From: Janthinobacterium sp. 61
Lineage (GTDB): Bacteria; Pseudomonadota; Gammaproteobacteria; Burkholderiales; Burkholderiaceae_D
Length of the DNA: 64,000 bases
Assembly (NCBI RefSeq): GCF_002846335.1
Contig: NZ_PJMQ01000001.1
Span: 372,001-436,000, forward strand
Direction of reading: 5' to 3'
The stretch's first letter is position 1; each line of letters starts with the position of its first letter. A program made the translations under genes and the position numbers. Under the pieces are notes generated by a model that saw only the letters and a program-made list of their open reading frames with translations, did no database searches and was not told where the DNA came from. This document shows positions 15,886-25,098 of this stretch, one piece after another.

Positions 15886-17466
15886 ATGGACTCCGTAGCG
15901 GGCAATGGCCCATATATACTCTCCATCGACAATGGCACACAAAGCGTGCGCGCGCTGCTGTTCGACAGGGATGGCAAGCTGGCGTCCAAGGCGCAAGTGT
16001 TCCTCGATCCGTATTTCTCCGAGCATCCCGGCTGGGCCGAGCATGATGCCGACGGTTACTGGCAAGCCGTGTGCGAAGCGTGCCAGCAGCTGTGGCGCAG
16101 CACCGTCATTGAAAAATCGTCGGTCGTAGGCGTGGCCGTGACCACGCAGCGCGGCACGGTGGTCAACGTGGATGAACATGGCGTACCCCTGCGTCCCGCC
16201 ATCACCTGGCTGGACCAGCGCAGCACGCGCCAGATTCCCCGGCTGGCGCCTTGGTGGCGCGCCGCTTTCCGCGTCACGCGCCTCGAGGGCACGATCGCGT
16301 ACTTCCGCCGCGAGGCCGAGATCAACTGGATCGCGGCACACCAGCCCGATATCTGGCGCCGCACGCACAAATTCCTGCTGCTGTCGGGTTTTCTGAATCA
16401 CCGCCTCTGCGGAAAGTATATCGATTCGACGGGTTCGCAGGTGGCCTACATCCCGTTCGACTACAAGCGCCACGCCTGGGCCGGCCGCTTCGACTGGAAG
16501 TGGCAGGCACTGGCGATTCAACGTTCCATGCTGCCGGAGCTGGTGACGCCGGGCACGCGCATGGGCGCCATCACCAGGGCTGCCGCTGCGGCGACGGGAA
16601 TCCCTGAAGGTACGCCCTTGCTGGCGGCCGCCGCCGACAAGGCGTGTGAAGTGCTGGGCGCCGGCTGCGTCGAACCGCATGTGGCGTGCCTCAGTTACGG
16701 CACCACGGCCACCATCAACACGACCAACCGCAACTACGTGGAAGTGACGCGCTTTATTCCGCCGTATCCAGCCGCCATGCCGGGCGCCTACAGTACGGAA
16801 GTGCAGATTTTTCGCGGCTATTGGATGGTCAACTGGTTCAAGGAGCAGTTCGGCGACCGCGAACGGGCGGCGGCCGCCGAAGATGGCACGGGCTTGTCCG
16901 CCGAGGCGCTGTTCGACCGTCTGGTCGAGGCCGTGCCGCCCGGGTCCATGGGATTGATGCTGCAGCCGTACTGGAGCCCTGGCATCAAGGTGCCTGGCCC
17001 GGAAGCGAAAGGCGCCATGATCGGCTTTGGCGACGTGCACACGCGCGCGCACATCTACCGCGCCATTCTCGAAGGCCTCGCGTATGCGCTGCGCGAAGGC
17101 AAGGAGCGCATCGAGCGGCGCAGCGGTATTGCCATTACGGAGCTGCGCATCGCGGGCGGTGGCTCGCAAAGCGACGCGGCCATGCAGCTGACGGCCGACA
17201 TCTTCGGCTTGCCCGCCGCGCGCGCCCACGTGTATGAAAGTTCGGGCCTGGGCGCGGCCATCGCTGCCGCCGTGGGGCTGGGCTGGCATGCGGATTTTCC
17301 CGCCGCCGTGCAAGCCATGACGCGCAAGGGCAAGGTATTCCAGCCGAACTCCGGACACAGCAAGGTCTATGAGCAACTGTATCGGCGCGTGTACCAGAAG
17401 ATGTACGCGCGGCTGCAGCCCCTGTACCGCGAGATCGCCGACATTACCGGCTATCCTGAAAAGTGA
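15886..17466 (+). CDS. FGGY-family carbohydrate/polyol kinase
   Basis: 526 aa from the ATG at 15886, 2 bases after the 105-aa gene. The N-terminal ATPase motif is YILSIDNGTQSVRALLFD, then WLDQRS about residue 108. The C-terminal domain has SYGTTATINTT, the AILEGLAYALREG segment and IAGGGSQSDAAMQLTADIFG, the FGGY signature region. The family phosphorylates polyols and sugars (glycerol, xylulose, ribulose). It is slightly longer than glycerol kinase and lacks its typical N-terminal ALDQGTTSSR form, so the substrate is open. In this operon it could make the phosphate ester that the GlpD-like enzyme oxidises. The stop codon lies in the first unit of the hexamer repeat. Confidence 0.88.
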   Translation: MDSVAGNGPYILSIDNGTQSVRALLFDRDGKLASKAQVFLDPYFSEHPGWAEHDADGYWQAVCEACQQLWRSTVIEKSSVVGVAVTTQRGTVVNVDEHGVPLRPAITWLDQRSTRQIPRLAPWWRAAFRVTRLEGTIAYFRREAEINWIAAHQPDIWRRTHKFLLLSGFLNHRLCGKYIDSTGSQVAYIPFDYKRHAWAGRFDWKWQALAIQRSMLPELVTPGTRMGAITRAAAAATGIPEGTPLLAAAADKACEVLGAGCVEPHVACLSYGTTATINTTNRNYVEVTRFIPPYPAAMPGAYSTEVQIFRGYWMVNWFKEQFGDRERAAAAEDGTGLSAEALFDRLVEAVPPGSMGLMLQPYWSPGIKVPGPEAKGAMIGFGDVHTRAHIYRAILEGLAYALREGKERIERRSGIAITELRIAGGGSQSDAAMQLTADIFGLPAARAHVYESSGLGAAIAAAVGLGWHADFPAAVQAMTRKGKVFQPNSGHSKVYEQLYRRVYQKMYARLQPLYREIADITGYPEK

Positions 17467-17513
17467 AGGTGAAGGTGAAGGTGAAGGTGAAGGTGAAGGT
17501 GAAGGTGAAGGTG
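17463..17513. repeat. GTGAAG hexamer tandem repeat (8 units plus GTG)
   Basis: Eight perfect GTGAAG units run from 17463 to 17510 with a partial ninth. It fills the gap between two convergent genes: the kinase stop is inside unit 1, and the diguanylate cyclase stop (17515-17517) lies just beyond the end. Copy-number change would not alter either protein. Confidence 0.95.
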
Positions 17514-17514
17514 T

Positions 17515-18873
17515 CTAGGGCTGGACGAGCGCCTTGACCATTTCCCGGGCCATGCTGCCCGAATGCGTGGCGCGCACCTGGTTGCGCCCCCCTTCCTTGG
17601 CCACGTACAGGGCGCGGTCGGCGGCGACGAACAGCGCTTCGCGGTCGTCCAGCTGGTGCGGGAAGATGGTCGCCACGCCGATGCTGACGGTGATCCACGG
17701 CGAGGTGGCGGAGCGGGGGTGCGGCAGTTGCAGTGCTTCGATGTGCATGCGGATGGCTTCTGCCAGATGCAGGGCGCCGTCGGCGTCCGTGTCGGCGAAC
17801 AGCATGACGAATTCCTCGCCGCCGTAGCGGGCTGCCAGGTCGCCCGGGCGGGCGGCATGCGAGGCGATGGCTTGCGCCACCTGCTGCAGGCAGCTGTCGC
17901 CGGCCGGATGGCCCAGGCTGTCGTTGTATAGCTTGAAGTGGTCGACGTCGAGCACCACCAGCGACAGGGCGGCGGCGCCGCGCACGGCGCGCTGCCACTC
18001 TTTTTCCAGGAAACTGTCGAAATGCCGGCGGTTGGCGATCTTTGTCAGTGGGTCGAGGTAGGCGGCGCGCTGCAAGGCGTTCTCGGACTGCTTGTGGTGC
18101 GTGATGTCATGCAGCAGGCCGATATACAGGGGCTGGCGCAGATACATGGGCGTGAGCGTCAGGTCCATGCTCAGCGTCGCGCCGTTGCGGTGGCGGACCG
18201 CCACTTCGCGCGTGCCGTGGTTGTGCGCCGTCTCCGGATTGGCTGCGTACATGGTGAAGTAATCGAGGTATTCCTGCGTCACCAAGGGGCTGAGCAGTTC
18301 AGCGATCGAGCGTCCGGCCAGTTCGTTTTCGCGGTAGCCCAGGTACTGGTCGCAGGCGGGGTTGGTGTACTGGATGCGCCCGTCCGCCTCGATGATCAGC
18401 AAGCCCTCGGCCATGTTGTTGACGATGGTGCGCAGGCGCTCGGCCTGTTCCTGCTGGGTTTCATTGCTGCTGCGGATGTGCAGCTGGGCGCGCACGCGCG
18501 CACACACTTCGGCCATGCGCAGCGGTTTGCTGATGTAGTCGACGGCGCCGCAGTCGAAACCGGCCACCACATCTTCCGTTTCTGTCCTGGCGCTCATGAA
18601 GATGACGGGAATGCCCTGCGTCAGCGGATGCTGCTTGAGGCGGCGGCACGTTTCGATGCCATCCATGTCCGGCATCAGCACGTCGAGCAGGATCAGGTCG
18701 GGATGGGCGCGCTGGGCGATCTCCAGCGCCCGTTCGCCGGACGTGGCGACATAGGTTTGATAACCCTGTTCGCTCATCAGCTTGCGCAGCAGCTCAAGGT
18801 TGGCCGGCGCATCATCGACAATCAAAATGGCGGCGTCGTGCCGCTGGGAATGCCCCACACTGCCTGGACTCAT
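17515..18873 (-). CDS. REC-PAS-GGDEF response regulator (diguanylate cyclase)
   Basis: 452 aa. Residues ~15-130 form a receiver domain (ILIVDDAPANLELL, LILLDVLMPDMDG with the phospho-acceptor Asp, and VDYISKPL). A PAS domain spans about 145-265 (NNMAEGLLIIEADGRIQYTNPACDQYLGY). The GGDEF domain follows, with GGEEF at about residue 350 and the product-inhibition I-site RPGD exactly five residues before it. An active, feedback-inhibited diguanylate cyclase is therefore expected, making c-di-GMP from two GTP when phosphorylated. No cognate kinase is adjacent. With the HD-GYP enzyme it supplies both halves of a c-di-GMP switch in the window. Confidence 0.94.
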   Translation of the reverse strand: MSPGSVGHSQRHDAAILIVDDAPANLELLRKLMSEQGYQTYVATSGERALEIAQRAHPDLILLDVLMPDMDGIETCRRLKQHPLTQGIPVIFMSARTETEDVVAGFDCGAVDYISKPLRMAEVCARVRAQLHIRSSNETQQEQAERLRTIVNNMAEGLLIIEADGRIQYTNPACDQYLGYRENELAGRSIAELLSPLVTQEYLDYFTMYAANPETAHNHGTREVAVRHRNGATLSMDLTLTPMYLRQPLYIGLLHDITHHKQSENALQRAAYLDPLTKIANRRHFDSFLEKEWQRAVRGAAALSLVVLDVDHFKLYNDSLGHPAGDSCLQQVAQAIASHAARPGDLAARYGGEEFVMLFADTDADGALHLAEAIRMHIEALQLPHPRSATSPWITVSIGVATIFPHQLDDREALFVAADRALYVAKEGGRNQVRATHSGSMAREMVKALVQP

Positions 18874-19175
18874 TGCTTCCGGCCTTCTCGGATGTACTCT
18901 GCGATGCCAGCGTTTGCTGCACCTTCGGTGATGCTGACTAGGTTCAAATCGGATACAGCGGTTAAATCATACCGCCTTGCCAATTTCTTGGGTGGAAAAA
19001 TCGATGCTGAAAGAGGCGGTAAAATATTATTCTTATATTGTTTTTATGATATTTTTAAGAATATATACACGCAGTAGTTATCGTGATGGCGGTTTTTAGG
19101 CGGAAAAGACGCGTGCCCCTTGGTGCTGGGGCAGCAGTGACACGCCCCGCGTCAGGCGGGGCGTGAGGAGTGGAA
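18874..19175. other. Intergenic region upstream of the diguanylate cyclase
   Basis: 302 bases without a gene, between the diguanylate cyclase start and the aminotransferase stop. The stretch 19010-19070 is AT-rich and contains TATTCTTA (19028-19035) and its complement TAAGAATA (19056-19063). A GC hairpin (CACGCCCCGC, loop, complement) lies at 19141-19165 just beyond the aminotransferase stop and may help end that transcript, although no T-run follows. Confidence 0.5.
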
Positions 19176-20369
19176 TTACATTTTTGCGGCGATCAGTTTG
19201 CCCAGAATGGCGATACCCTCGCGGATGCGTTCCGGCGGCACCGTAACGAAGGACAGGCGCAGGGTGTGCGTTTCCGGCGTGTTTGCATAGAACGGCGCGC
19301 CTGGCACGAAGGCGACCTTGTTGGCGATGGCTTCATCGAGCAGTTTCATGGCGTCGATGTGTTTCGGCAGGGTGACCCAGATGAACATGCCGCCTTCAGG
19401 CTTCGTCCAGGTGACGCCGGCCGGGAAGTGCTCGTCCAGCGCCGACAGCATGGCCTGGCACTGGTTGCCGTACAAGCTGCGGATGCTGGGGATATGCCGG
19501 TCCAGGAAGCCATCCTTGATGACTTCATGCACGACCATCTGCGTCAGCTGGGACGTGTGCAGGTCGGCCGCCTGCTTGGCCAGTTCCAAACGGCGCACCA
19601 GCGGCATCGGCGCCACGACGTAGCCGAGGCGGATGCCGGGCGTGAGCACCTTGGAGAACGAGCCCATGTAGATGACGCCGTCCGGATTCATGTTGATCAT
19701 CTTCGGATACGGCTCGCCGCTGTAGCTCAGGGCGCCGTATGGATCATCCTCGATCAGCGGCAGGCCGTGGCGGGCGCAGGTTTCCACCAGTTCCACGCGG
19801 CGCGCCACGGACAGGCTGCGGCCCGTCGGGTTCTGGAAGTTCGGCAGCGCGTACAGCAGGCGCGCGCCATCGGCGACGGGGTCGATCGACGACGGCACCA
19901 GGCCTTCGTCATCGGTGTCGACGGAAACGAATTCGGGGCGATAGACGGAAAACGCCTGCAGCGCGCCCAGGTAGCTGGGAGTTTCCACCAGTACGCGGCT
20001 GCCTTCATCGATCAGCACCTTGCCCAGCAAGTCCAGCGCCTGCTGCGAGCCGGACGTCATCAGCACTTGTTCCGGAAGGATGGTGCTGCCATTGCTGGAC
20101 AAGGAGTCGGCGATCCACTGGCGCAGCGGCAGGTAGCCGTCGGTGGGGCCGTATTGCAGGGCCACCTTGCCATTATTGGACAGGACCTTGTCGAAGGCGG
20201 TCTTCATTTCTTCCACGGGGAAGGTGGCGGGCGAGGGCAGGCCGCCGGCAAACGAGATGATCTCGGGACGCTGCGTGATCTTCAGGATTTCGCGGATGAA
20301 CGAGCTTTGCAGCTGTTCCGCGCGTTCGGCAAAGCGCCATTGGATCGGATTCGGATTTTCAATTTTCAT
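19176..20369 (-). CDS. PLP-dependent aminotransferase (2-aminoadipate/LysN-like)
   Basis: 397 aa from the ATG at 20369. It is a fold-type I aminotransferase of the class that resembles 2-aminoadipate and multi-substrate aromatic/branched-chain transaminases: IISFAGGLPSPATFP near the N-terminus, LMTSGSQQALDLLGKVL about residue 95, ALPNFQNPTG about 170, DDPYG, and the PLP lysine in YMGSFSKVLTPGIRLGYV about 240. The reaction is transfer of an amino group to 2-oxoglutarate; the specific amino acid is not determined by sequence. It lies downstream of an EamA-type exporter on the same strand, 176 bases away, and a MocR regulator is divergent from that exporter. Confidence 0.88.
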   Translation of the reverse strand: MKIENPNPIQWRFAERAEQLQSSFIREILKITQRPEIISFAGGLPSPATFPVEEMKTAFDKVLSNNGKVALQYGPTDGYLPLRQWIADSLSSNGSTILPEQVLMTSGSQQALDLLGKVLIDEGSRVLVETPSYLGALQAFSVYRPEFVSVDTDDEGLVPSSIDPVADGARLLYALPNFQNPTGRSLSVARRVELVETCARHGLPLIEDDPYGALSYSGEPYPKMINMNPDGVIYMGSFSKVLTPGIRLGYVVAPMPLVRRLELAKQAADLHTSQLTQMVVHEVIKDGFLDRHIPSIRSLYGNQCQAMLSALDEHFPAGVTWTKPEGGMFIWVTLPKHIDAMKLLDEAIANKVAFVPGAPFYANTPETHTLRLSFVTVPPERIREGIAILGKLIAAKM

Positions 20370-20545
20370 ACGAGTCTCACAGAAGATGCCGAGCTGCGCC
20401 GGCTGGATTTGTTGGCCCGCTTGTGGCGGTGCGTGCGCAAGCGGCGCCGGATAGGCGTCGCCATGGTGCTGCAGTATTGTACGGCTTGCACGCCGCTCTG
20501 CCCATCTGCACGCGCAAGGGCGTTGCAAACGGGCGTCAGGCCAGC

Positions 20546-21457
20546 CTATTTCAGCTTGCGTCCGATGGCCACCACGGCGATCACGGCACCGGCAAACAGC
20601 AGGCTTTCGCCCGTCAATGGCTCGTTCAGCAGCACGGCCGCGCCCACCAGCGTGAGGAAGGGCTGTAGCAGCTGCGTCTGTCCCACGCGGGCCACGCCGC
20701 CCAGCGCCATGCCCCGGTACCAGAAAAAGAAGCCGATAAACATGGAAAATACGGAGATATAGGCAAAGCCCAGCCAGGCCGCGCCGCTGGCCTGCGCCAT
20801 CAGCGCGCGCTGCGGCCAGGCGTTCCACAGCACCACGGGCAAGACAAACGGCACGGCCAGCAGCAGCGCCCAGGAAATTACATGCTGGCCCGGCATGGCT
20901 TGCGCCAGGCGCCCCCCTTCGGCATAGCCGAGTGCAGCCAGCAGCACGGCGGCAAAGATCAGGCAGTCGGCCAGGTGGAAGCTGCCGCCGCCCTGGCGCA
21001 GTGCGAACGCCACCACCAGCGCCGTGCCGAGCAGGGCCATCAGCCAGAAGCCCGGGGAAGGGCGTTCCTTGCCGCGCAGCACGGCAAACACGGCGGTGGC
21101 CAGCGGCAAAATGCCCACCAGCACGGCACCGTGCGAGGCGGGCAGGCTGCGCATGGCGATCGATGTCAGCCAGGGGAAGCCCAGCACGCAGCCCAGCGAC
21201 ACGAGCGCCAGCGGCATCCATTGTTCGCGGCGGGGCAAGGGTGCGCGCTGCTGCCATAGCCACAGGCCGGCCAGGCAGGCAGCCACCAGGGCGCGCCCCA
21301 GGGCGACAAAGGTGGGGTCGAGTTCGGCCACCGCCATGCGCGTAAAAGGCAGGGTCAGGCTGAAGAGGATGACGGCGATGAGGCCCAGCAACAGGCCTTT
21401 GCGGTCGGTGTCGAGGCGCAGGGGGTGGCTAGGGGAGGTGGTGGCGTGCGATGGCAT
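20546..21457 (-). CDS. EamA/DMT-family transporter
   Basis: 303 aa with about ten hydrophobic segments arranged as two EamA repeats (the first from GLIAVILFSLTLPFTRMAVAEL, the second from ISWALLLAVPFVLPVVLW). Members of the drug/metabolite transporter family usually export amino acids, purines or other metabolites across the inner membrane. It is divergent from a MocR-type regulator with a 132-base shared promoter region, and an aminotransferase lies downstream, so an amino-acid-related substrate is a reasonable inference. Confidence 0.88.
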   Translation of the reverse strand: MPSHATTSPSHPLRLDTDRKGLLLGLIAVILFSLTLPFTRMAVAELDPTFVALGRALVAACLAGLWLWQQRAPLPRREQWMPLALVSLGCVLGFPWLTSIAMRSLPASHGAVLVGILPLATAVFAVLRGKERPSPGFWLMALLGTALVVAFALRQGGGSFHLADCLIFAAVLLAALGYAEGGRLAQAMPGQHVISWALLLAVPFVLPVVLWNAWPQRALMAQASGAAWLGFAYISVFSMFIGFFFWYRGMALGGVARVGQTQLLQPFLTLVGAAVLLNEPLTGESLLFAGAVIAVVAIGRKLK

Positions 21458-21511
21458 GGCTGTCCTGATACGGTGGCATGGGTCTATGGGCAGGGTGGAT
21501 AAATCCGCCCC

Positions 21512-21583
21512 GTACTGTTATCCTAGAGCTCAATTGCAATACAGTACAAGTACACTTCCACGCATAATTTCACATACTGTAAT
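21512..21583. promoter_or_regulatory. Candidate MocR operator: repeated TACTGT/ACAGTA boxes
   Basis: In the divergent region, GTACTGT (21512-21518) and ACAGTAC (21541-21547) form an exact 7-bp inverted repeat, and a third box, ATACTGTAAT, lies at 21574-21583 immediately before the MocR start. MocR regulators typically bind two or more repeated boxes in such divergent promoters. Confidence 0.5.
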
Positions 21584-21589
21584 GGTCAA

Positions 21590-23008
21590 ATGAGTCATAC
21601 ACTTCCTTTGCTGTCGCGCGCCTCGGGCGAAACGCTGATCGACCAGATCGTGCGTTCACTGGCGGCACGCATCGACGACAAGCTGCTGCGCGGCGGCGCG
21701 CGCATGCCCTCGATCCGCCAGTGCGCCGCCAAGCTGAACGTGTCGTGCGCCACGGTGGTGGCCAGCTACGACAAGCTGGTGGCGCGCGGCTACCTCGAAT
21801 CGCGGCGCGGCGCCGGCTTTTTCGTGCGCGAGCGCTCGCCATTGAACGCGCCGGCGCCACCGGCTGGCGCGCAGGATGCGGCAGCGCAGACTATGGACGT
21901 GGTCTGGCTGATCCGAAACATGTTCCGCCAGACGCCGGTCATCCCCGCGCCCGGCTCCGGCATGCTGCCCGCCGAGTGGCTGGACGGCGACCTGGTGGCG
22001 CGCGCCTTGCGCGACGTCAGCCGCCAGCCCGGCAACTTGCTGCTGGGGTATGGCGCGCCGCAGGGTTTCCTGCCGCTGCGCCAGCAGTTGCAACTGAAAC
22101 TGGCGGGGCTGGAAATCGCCTGTCCGCCCGAGCAGATCGTCACCACGGTGGGCGTGATGCAGGCGCTGGACCTGGTGGCGCGCGAATTTGTCCGCCCTGG
22201 CGAAACCATTTTCGTCGACGATCCTGCGTATTGGCTGATGTTCGGCGCCTTTGCCGCCATGGGCATGAACGTCATCGGCATTCCTCGCCTGAGTGACGGC
22301 CCCGATATCGCCGTGCTGGCCGAACTGGCGGCCTTGCACCGCCCCAAGCTGTATGTGATCAATTCGGTGCTGCACAACCCCAGCTCGACGTCGCTGTCGG
22401 CAGCCAAGGCTTTCCAGGTGCTGCGCCTGGCCGAACAGCACGATTTCCTGCTCGTCGAGGATGATATCTATTGCGACATGCACCCGGGCGGCGCGGTACA
22501 GCCGGCCACGCGCCTGGCTGCACTGGACCAGCTGCGCCGCGTGATCTATCTGGGCGGCTTTTCCAAGAGCCTGGCGGCGAACCTGCGGGTGGGCTTCATC
22601 GCCACGTCGCCGGAGCGGGCGCAGCGCCTGGCCGACCGCAAGATGCTGGCTACCCTGACCACCGGCGACATCGGCGAGCGCGTGGTGTATAAAATCCTCT
22701 CGCAGGGCCTGTACCGCAAGCATGCGGAGCGTCTGCGCGCGCGGCTCGACAATGTGCGCGAGAGAACTTACCGCAAGGTCGAGCAGGCGGGCTTGCGCTT
22801 CGAGCCGGCGCCGGCTGGCATGTTCGTGTGGGCGGACGCGGGCTGCGACACGAATGTGCTGGCTGAAAAGGCGCTGGCCGAGGGGCTGGTACTGGCGCCG
22901 GGCAGCCTGTTTTCGCCGCGCCAGCTGCCGTCCACCCGCATGCGCCTGAACCTGGCCACGGTGCAGGACGAGCGCATATGGGCATTTTTCGCCCGCGCAC
23001 TGGGATAA
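21590..23008 (+). CDS. MocR-type transcriptional regulator (GntR HTH + aminotransferase domain)
   Basis: 472 aa. The N-terminal ~80 residues are a GntR winged helix (LIDQIVRSLAARIDDKLLRGGARMPSIRQCAAKLNVSCATVVASYDKLVARGYLESR). The rest is a fold-type I aminotransferase-like domain with NSVLHNPSSTS, VEDDIY and the PLP lysine in YLGGFSKSLAANLRVGFI. MocR proteins use PLP adducts of amino acids or vitamins as signals and rarely act as enzymes. Divergence from an EamA exporter suggests that it controls that gene, and perhaps the aminotransferase behind it. Boxes of the TACTGT type in the shared promoter are candidate binding sites. Confidence 0.92.
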   Translation: MSHTLPLLSRASGETLIDQIVRSLAARIDDKLLRGGARMPSIRQCAAKLNVSCATVVASYDKLVARGYLESRRGAGFFVRERSPLNAPAPPAGAQDAAAQTMDVVWLIRNMFRQTPVIPAPGSGMLPAEWLDGDLVARALRDVSRQPGNLLLGYGAPQGFLPLRQQLQLKLAGLEIACPPEQIVTTVGVMQALDLVAREFVRPGETIFVDDPAYWLMFGAFAAMGMNVIGIPRLSDGPDIAVLAELAALHRPKLYVINSVLHNPSSTSLSAAKAFQVLRLAEQHDFLLVEDDIYCDMHPGGAVQPATRLAALDQLRRVIYLGGFSKSLAANLRVGFIATSPERAQRLADRKMLATLTTGDIGERVVYKILSQGLYRKHAERLRARLDNVRERTYRKVEQAGLRFEPAPAGMFVWADAGCDTNVLAEKALAEGLVLAPGSLFSPRQLPSTRMRLNLATVQDERIWAFFARALG

Positions 23009-23039
23009 ACAGGACATTGCAGGACATTCGGCCGGGGCT

Positions 23040-23067
23040 CTTGAAATCGCTTGTACCATCCCCAACT
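23040..23067 (+). promoter_or_regulatory. Sigma-32 (heat-shock) type promoter of htpG
   Basis: CTTGAAA at 23040-23046 is followed after 13 bases by CCCCAACT at 23060-23067. This closely matches the RpoH consensus CTTGAAA...CCCCATNT. It lies 39 bases before the htpG ATG. Confidence 0.85.
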
Positions 23068-23106
23068 CCGTAGAATCCGTCCCATCCACAAGACTATGAG
23101 GTAAAA

Positions 23107-25026
23107 ATGGCTGTCTCCGAAAAGCAAACCCTGGGTTTTCAGACCGAAGTGAAGCAAATGCTGCACCTGATGATCCATTCCCTGTACTCGAACAAGGAAA
23201 TCTTCCTGCGCGAATTGATTTCGAACGCTTCCGACGCGGCCGACAAATTGCGCTTCGAAGCGATCGATAACGATGCCCTGTATGGCAACGATCACGAATT
23301 GAAGATCAAGGTCAGCTTCGACAAGGATGCGCGCACCATCACCATTTCCGACAATGGCATCGGCATGACCCGTGACGAGGCGATCTCGCACCTGGGCACC
23401 ATCGCCAAGTCGGGCACCAAGGAATTCTTCGGCAAGTTGTCGGGCGACCAGCAGCAGGACGCGGCCCTGATCGGCCAGTTCGGCGTGGGCTTCTATTCGG
23501 GCTTCATCGTGGCCGACAAGATCACCGTCGAAACGCGCCGCGCCGGCGCACAAGCTGCTGAAGGCGTGCGCTGGGAGTCGGCTGGCGAAGGCGACTACAG
23601 CATCGAGAACATCGACAAGCCGTCGCGCGGCACGGACATCATCCTGCACCTGCGCGAAGGCGAGGACGAATTGCTGTCGAGCTGGAAGATCAAGTCCATC
23701 ATCCGCAAATACTCGGACCATATCTCGCTGCCGATCGTGATGCAGAAGGAAGAGTGGGACGAGGAGAAAAAAGAAACCGTCCTGAAGGACGAATTCGAAA
23801 CCGTCAACCAGGCCAGCGCCCTGTGGGCCCGCAACAAGGCCGACATCACGCCGGAACAGTACGACGAATTTTACAAGCACGTGTCGCACGACTTCCAGTC
23901 GCCGCTGACGCACACGCATAACCGCGTGGAAGGGCGCAGCGAATACACGCAGCTGCTGTACATCCCGGCCAAGGCGCCGTTCGACATGTGGGACCGTAAC
24001 AAGCGCGGCGGCATCAAGCTGTACGTCAAGCGCGTCTTCATCATGGACGATGCCGAGCAGCTGATGCCGACCTATTTGCGCTTCGTGCGCGGGGTGATCG
24101 ATTCGGCCGACCTGCCGCTGAACGTGTCGCGTGAAATCTTGCAGGAATCGCGCGATGTGAAAGTCATCCGCGAAGGCTCGACCAAGCGCGTGCTGGGCAT
24201 GCTGGAAGAATTGGCGAACGCGGACGAGCAGGACAAGAAGGACAAGTACGCCGCTTTCTGGAAGGAATTCGGCCAGGTGCTGAAAGAAGGCATTGGCGAA
24301 GACGCGGCCAACAAGGAACGCCTGGCCAAGCTGCTGCGCTTTGCCTCGACCGCCAATGACAGCGACGCGCAAATCACCGCGTTCGCCGACTACGTGGCGC
24401 GCATGAAGGAAGGCCAGGACAAGATTTATTACGTCACGGCTGACAATTACGCCGCCGCCAAGAACAGCCCGCACCTGGAGATCTTCCGCAAGAAAGGCGT
24501 CGAAGTGCTGCTGCTGACGGATCGCGTCGATGAATGGATGCTGTCCTTCCTGCAGGATTTCGAAGGCAAGGAACTGGTCTCCGTCGCAAAAGGTGGCCTG
24601 GACCTGGGCGCGCTGGAAGACGAAGCGGAAAAGAAAGAGCACGAAGAAACGGAAACCTCGTACGCCGACCTGGTGGGCAAAATGAAGACCGTGCTGGCCG
24701 ACAAGGCCAAGGACGTGCGCGTGACGTTCCGCCTGACCGATTCGCCAGCCTGCCTGGTGGCCGATGAAAACGAATTGTCGGGCAACCTGCTGCGCATGCT
24801 GAAGGCGGCGGGCCAGAGCGCGCCGGAATCGAAGCCGATTCTGGAGATCAACCCTAACCACCCGCTGGTAACGCGTCTGAAGTACGAAGACGCGCAAGGC
24901 GGCAAATTCGGCGACTGGGCCAACATCCTGTTCGACCAGGCCATGCTGGCCGAGGGCGGCTCGCTGGCCGATCCTGCCAGTTTCGTCAAGCGCCTGAACG
25001 AATTGCTGCTCAATACGGCGAAGTAA
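23107..25026 (+). CDS. htpG: Molecular chaperone HtpG (Hsp90)
   Basis: 639 aa, the usual HtpG length. The N-terminal GHKL ATPase has the family signature [18 protein letters not shown] at about residues 22-39, then DNGIGM and [11 protein letters not shown]. The middle domain includes the conserved FDMWDRN and [14 protein letters not shown]; the C-terminal dimerisation domain follows. It is a cytoplasmic ATP-dependent chaperone that remodels late folding intermediates with DnaK. Regulation is visible: a sigma-32-type promoter precedes it and a perfect terminator follows, so it is a monocistronic heat-shock gene. Confidence 0.98.
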   Translation: MAVSEKQTLGFQTEVKQMLHLMIHSLYSNKEIFLRELISNASDAADKLRFEAIDNDALYGNDHELKIKVSFDKDARTITISDNGIGMTRDEAISHLGTIAKSGTKEFFGKLSGDQQQDAALIGQFGVGFYSGFIVADKITVETRRAGAQAAEGVRWESAGEGDYSIENIDKPSRGTDIILHLREGEDELLSSWKIKSIIRKYSDHISLPIVMQKEEWDEEKKETVLKDEFETVNQASALWARNKADITPEQYDEFYKHVSHDFQSPLTHTHNRVEGRSEYTQLLYIPAKAPFDMWDRNKRGGIKLYVKRVFIMDDAEQLMPTYLRFVRGVIDSADLPLNVSREILQESRDVKVIREGSTKRVLGMLEELANADEQDKKDKYAAFWKEFGQVLKEGIGEDAANKERLAKLLRFASTANDSDAQITAFADYVARMKEGQDKIYYVTADNYAAAKNSPHLEIFRKKGVEVLLLTDRVDEWMLSFLQDFEGKELVSVAKGGLDLGALEDEAEKKEHEETETSYADLVGKMKTVLADKAKDVRVTFRLTDSPACLVADENELSGNLLRMLKAAGQSAPESKPILEINPNHPLVTRLKYEDAQGGKFGDWANILFDQAMLAEGGSLADPASFVKRLNELLLNTAK

Positions 25027-25049
25027 TCGCTTTGCTGTCGACGTAATCA

Positions 25050-25089
25050 AGCCGGCCCTTTCTTCGTGAAAGGGCCGGCTTTTTCTTTT
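25050..25089 (+). terminator. Rho-independent terminator of htpG
   Basis: A perfect 13-bp stem (25050-25062 with 25068-25080), a 5-base loop and a TTTTCTTTT tail, 23 bases after the htpG stop. Confidence 0.93.
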
Positions 25090-25098
25090 GGGAGTCTC

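Noticed and set aside
17463..17513. Phase-variable switch by the hexamer repeat
   Set aside because: Units are multiples of three and lie after or at both stop codons, so copy changes do not alter reading frames.
19176..21263. 695-residue frame that would fuse the aminotransferase to upstream sequence
   Set aside because: The upstream part is an out-of-frame reading of the EamA gene; the aminotransferase family starts at the ATG at 20369.
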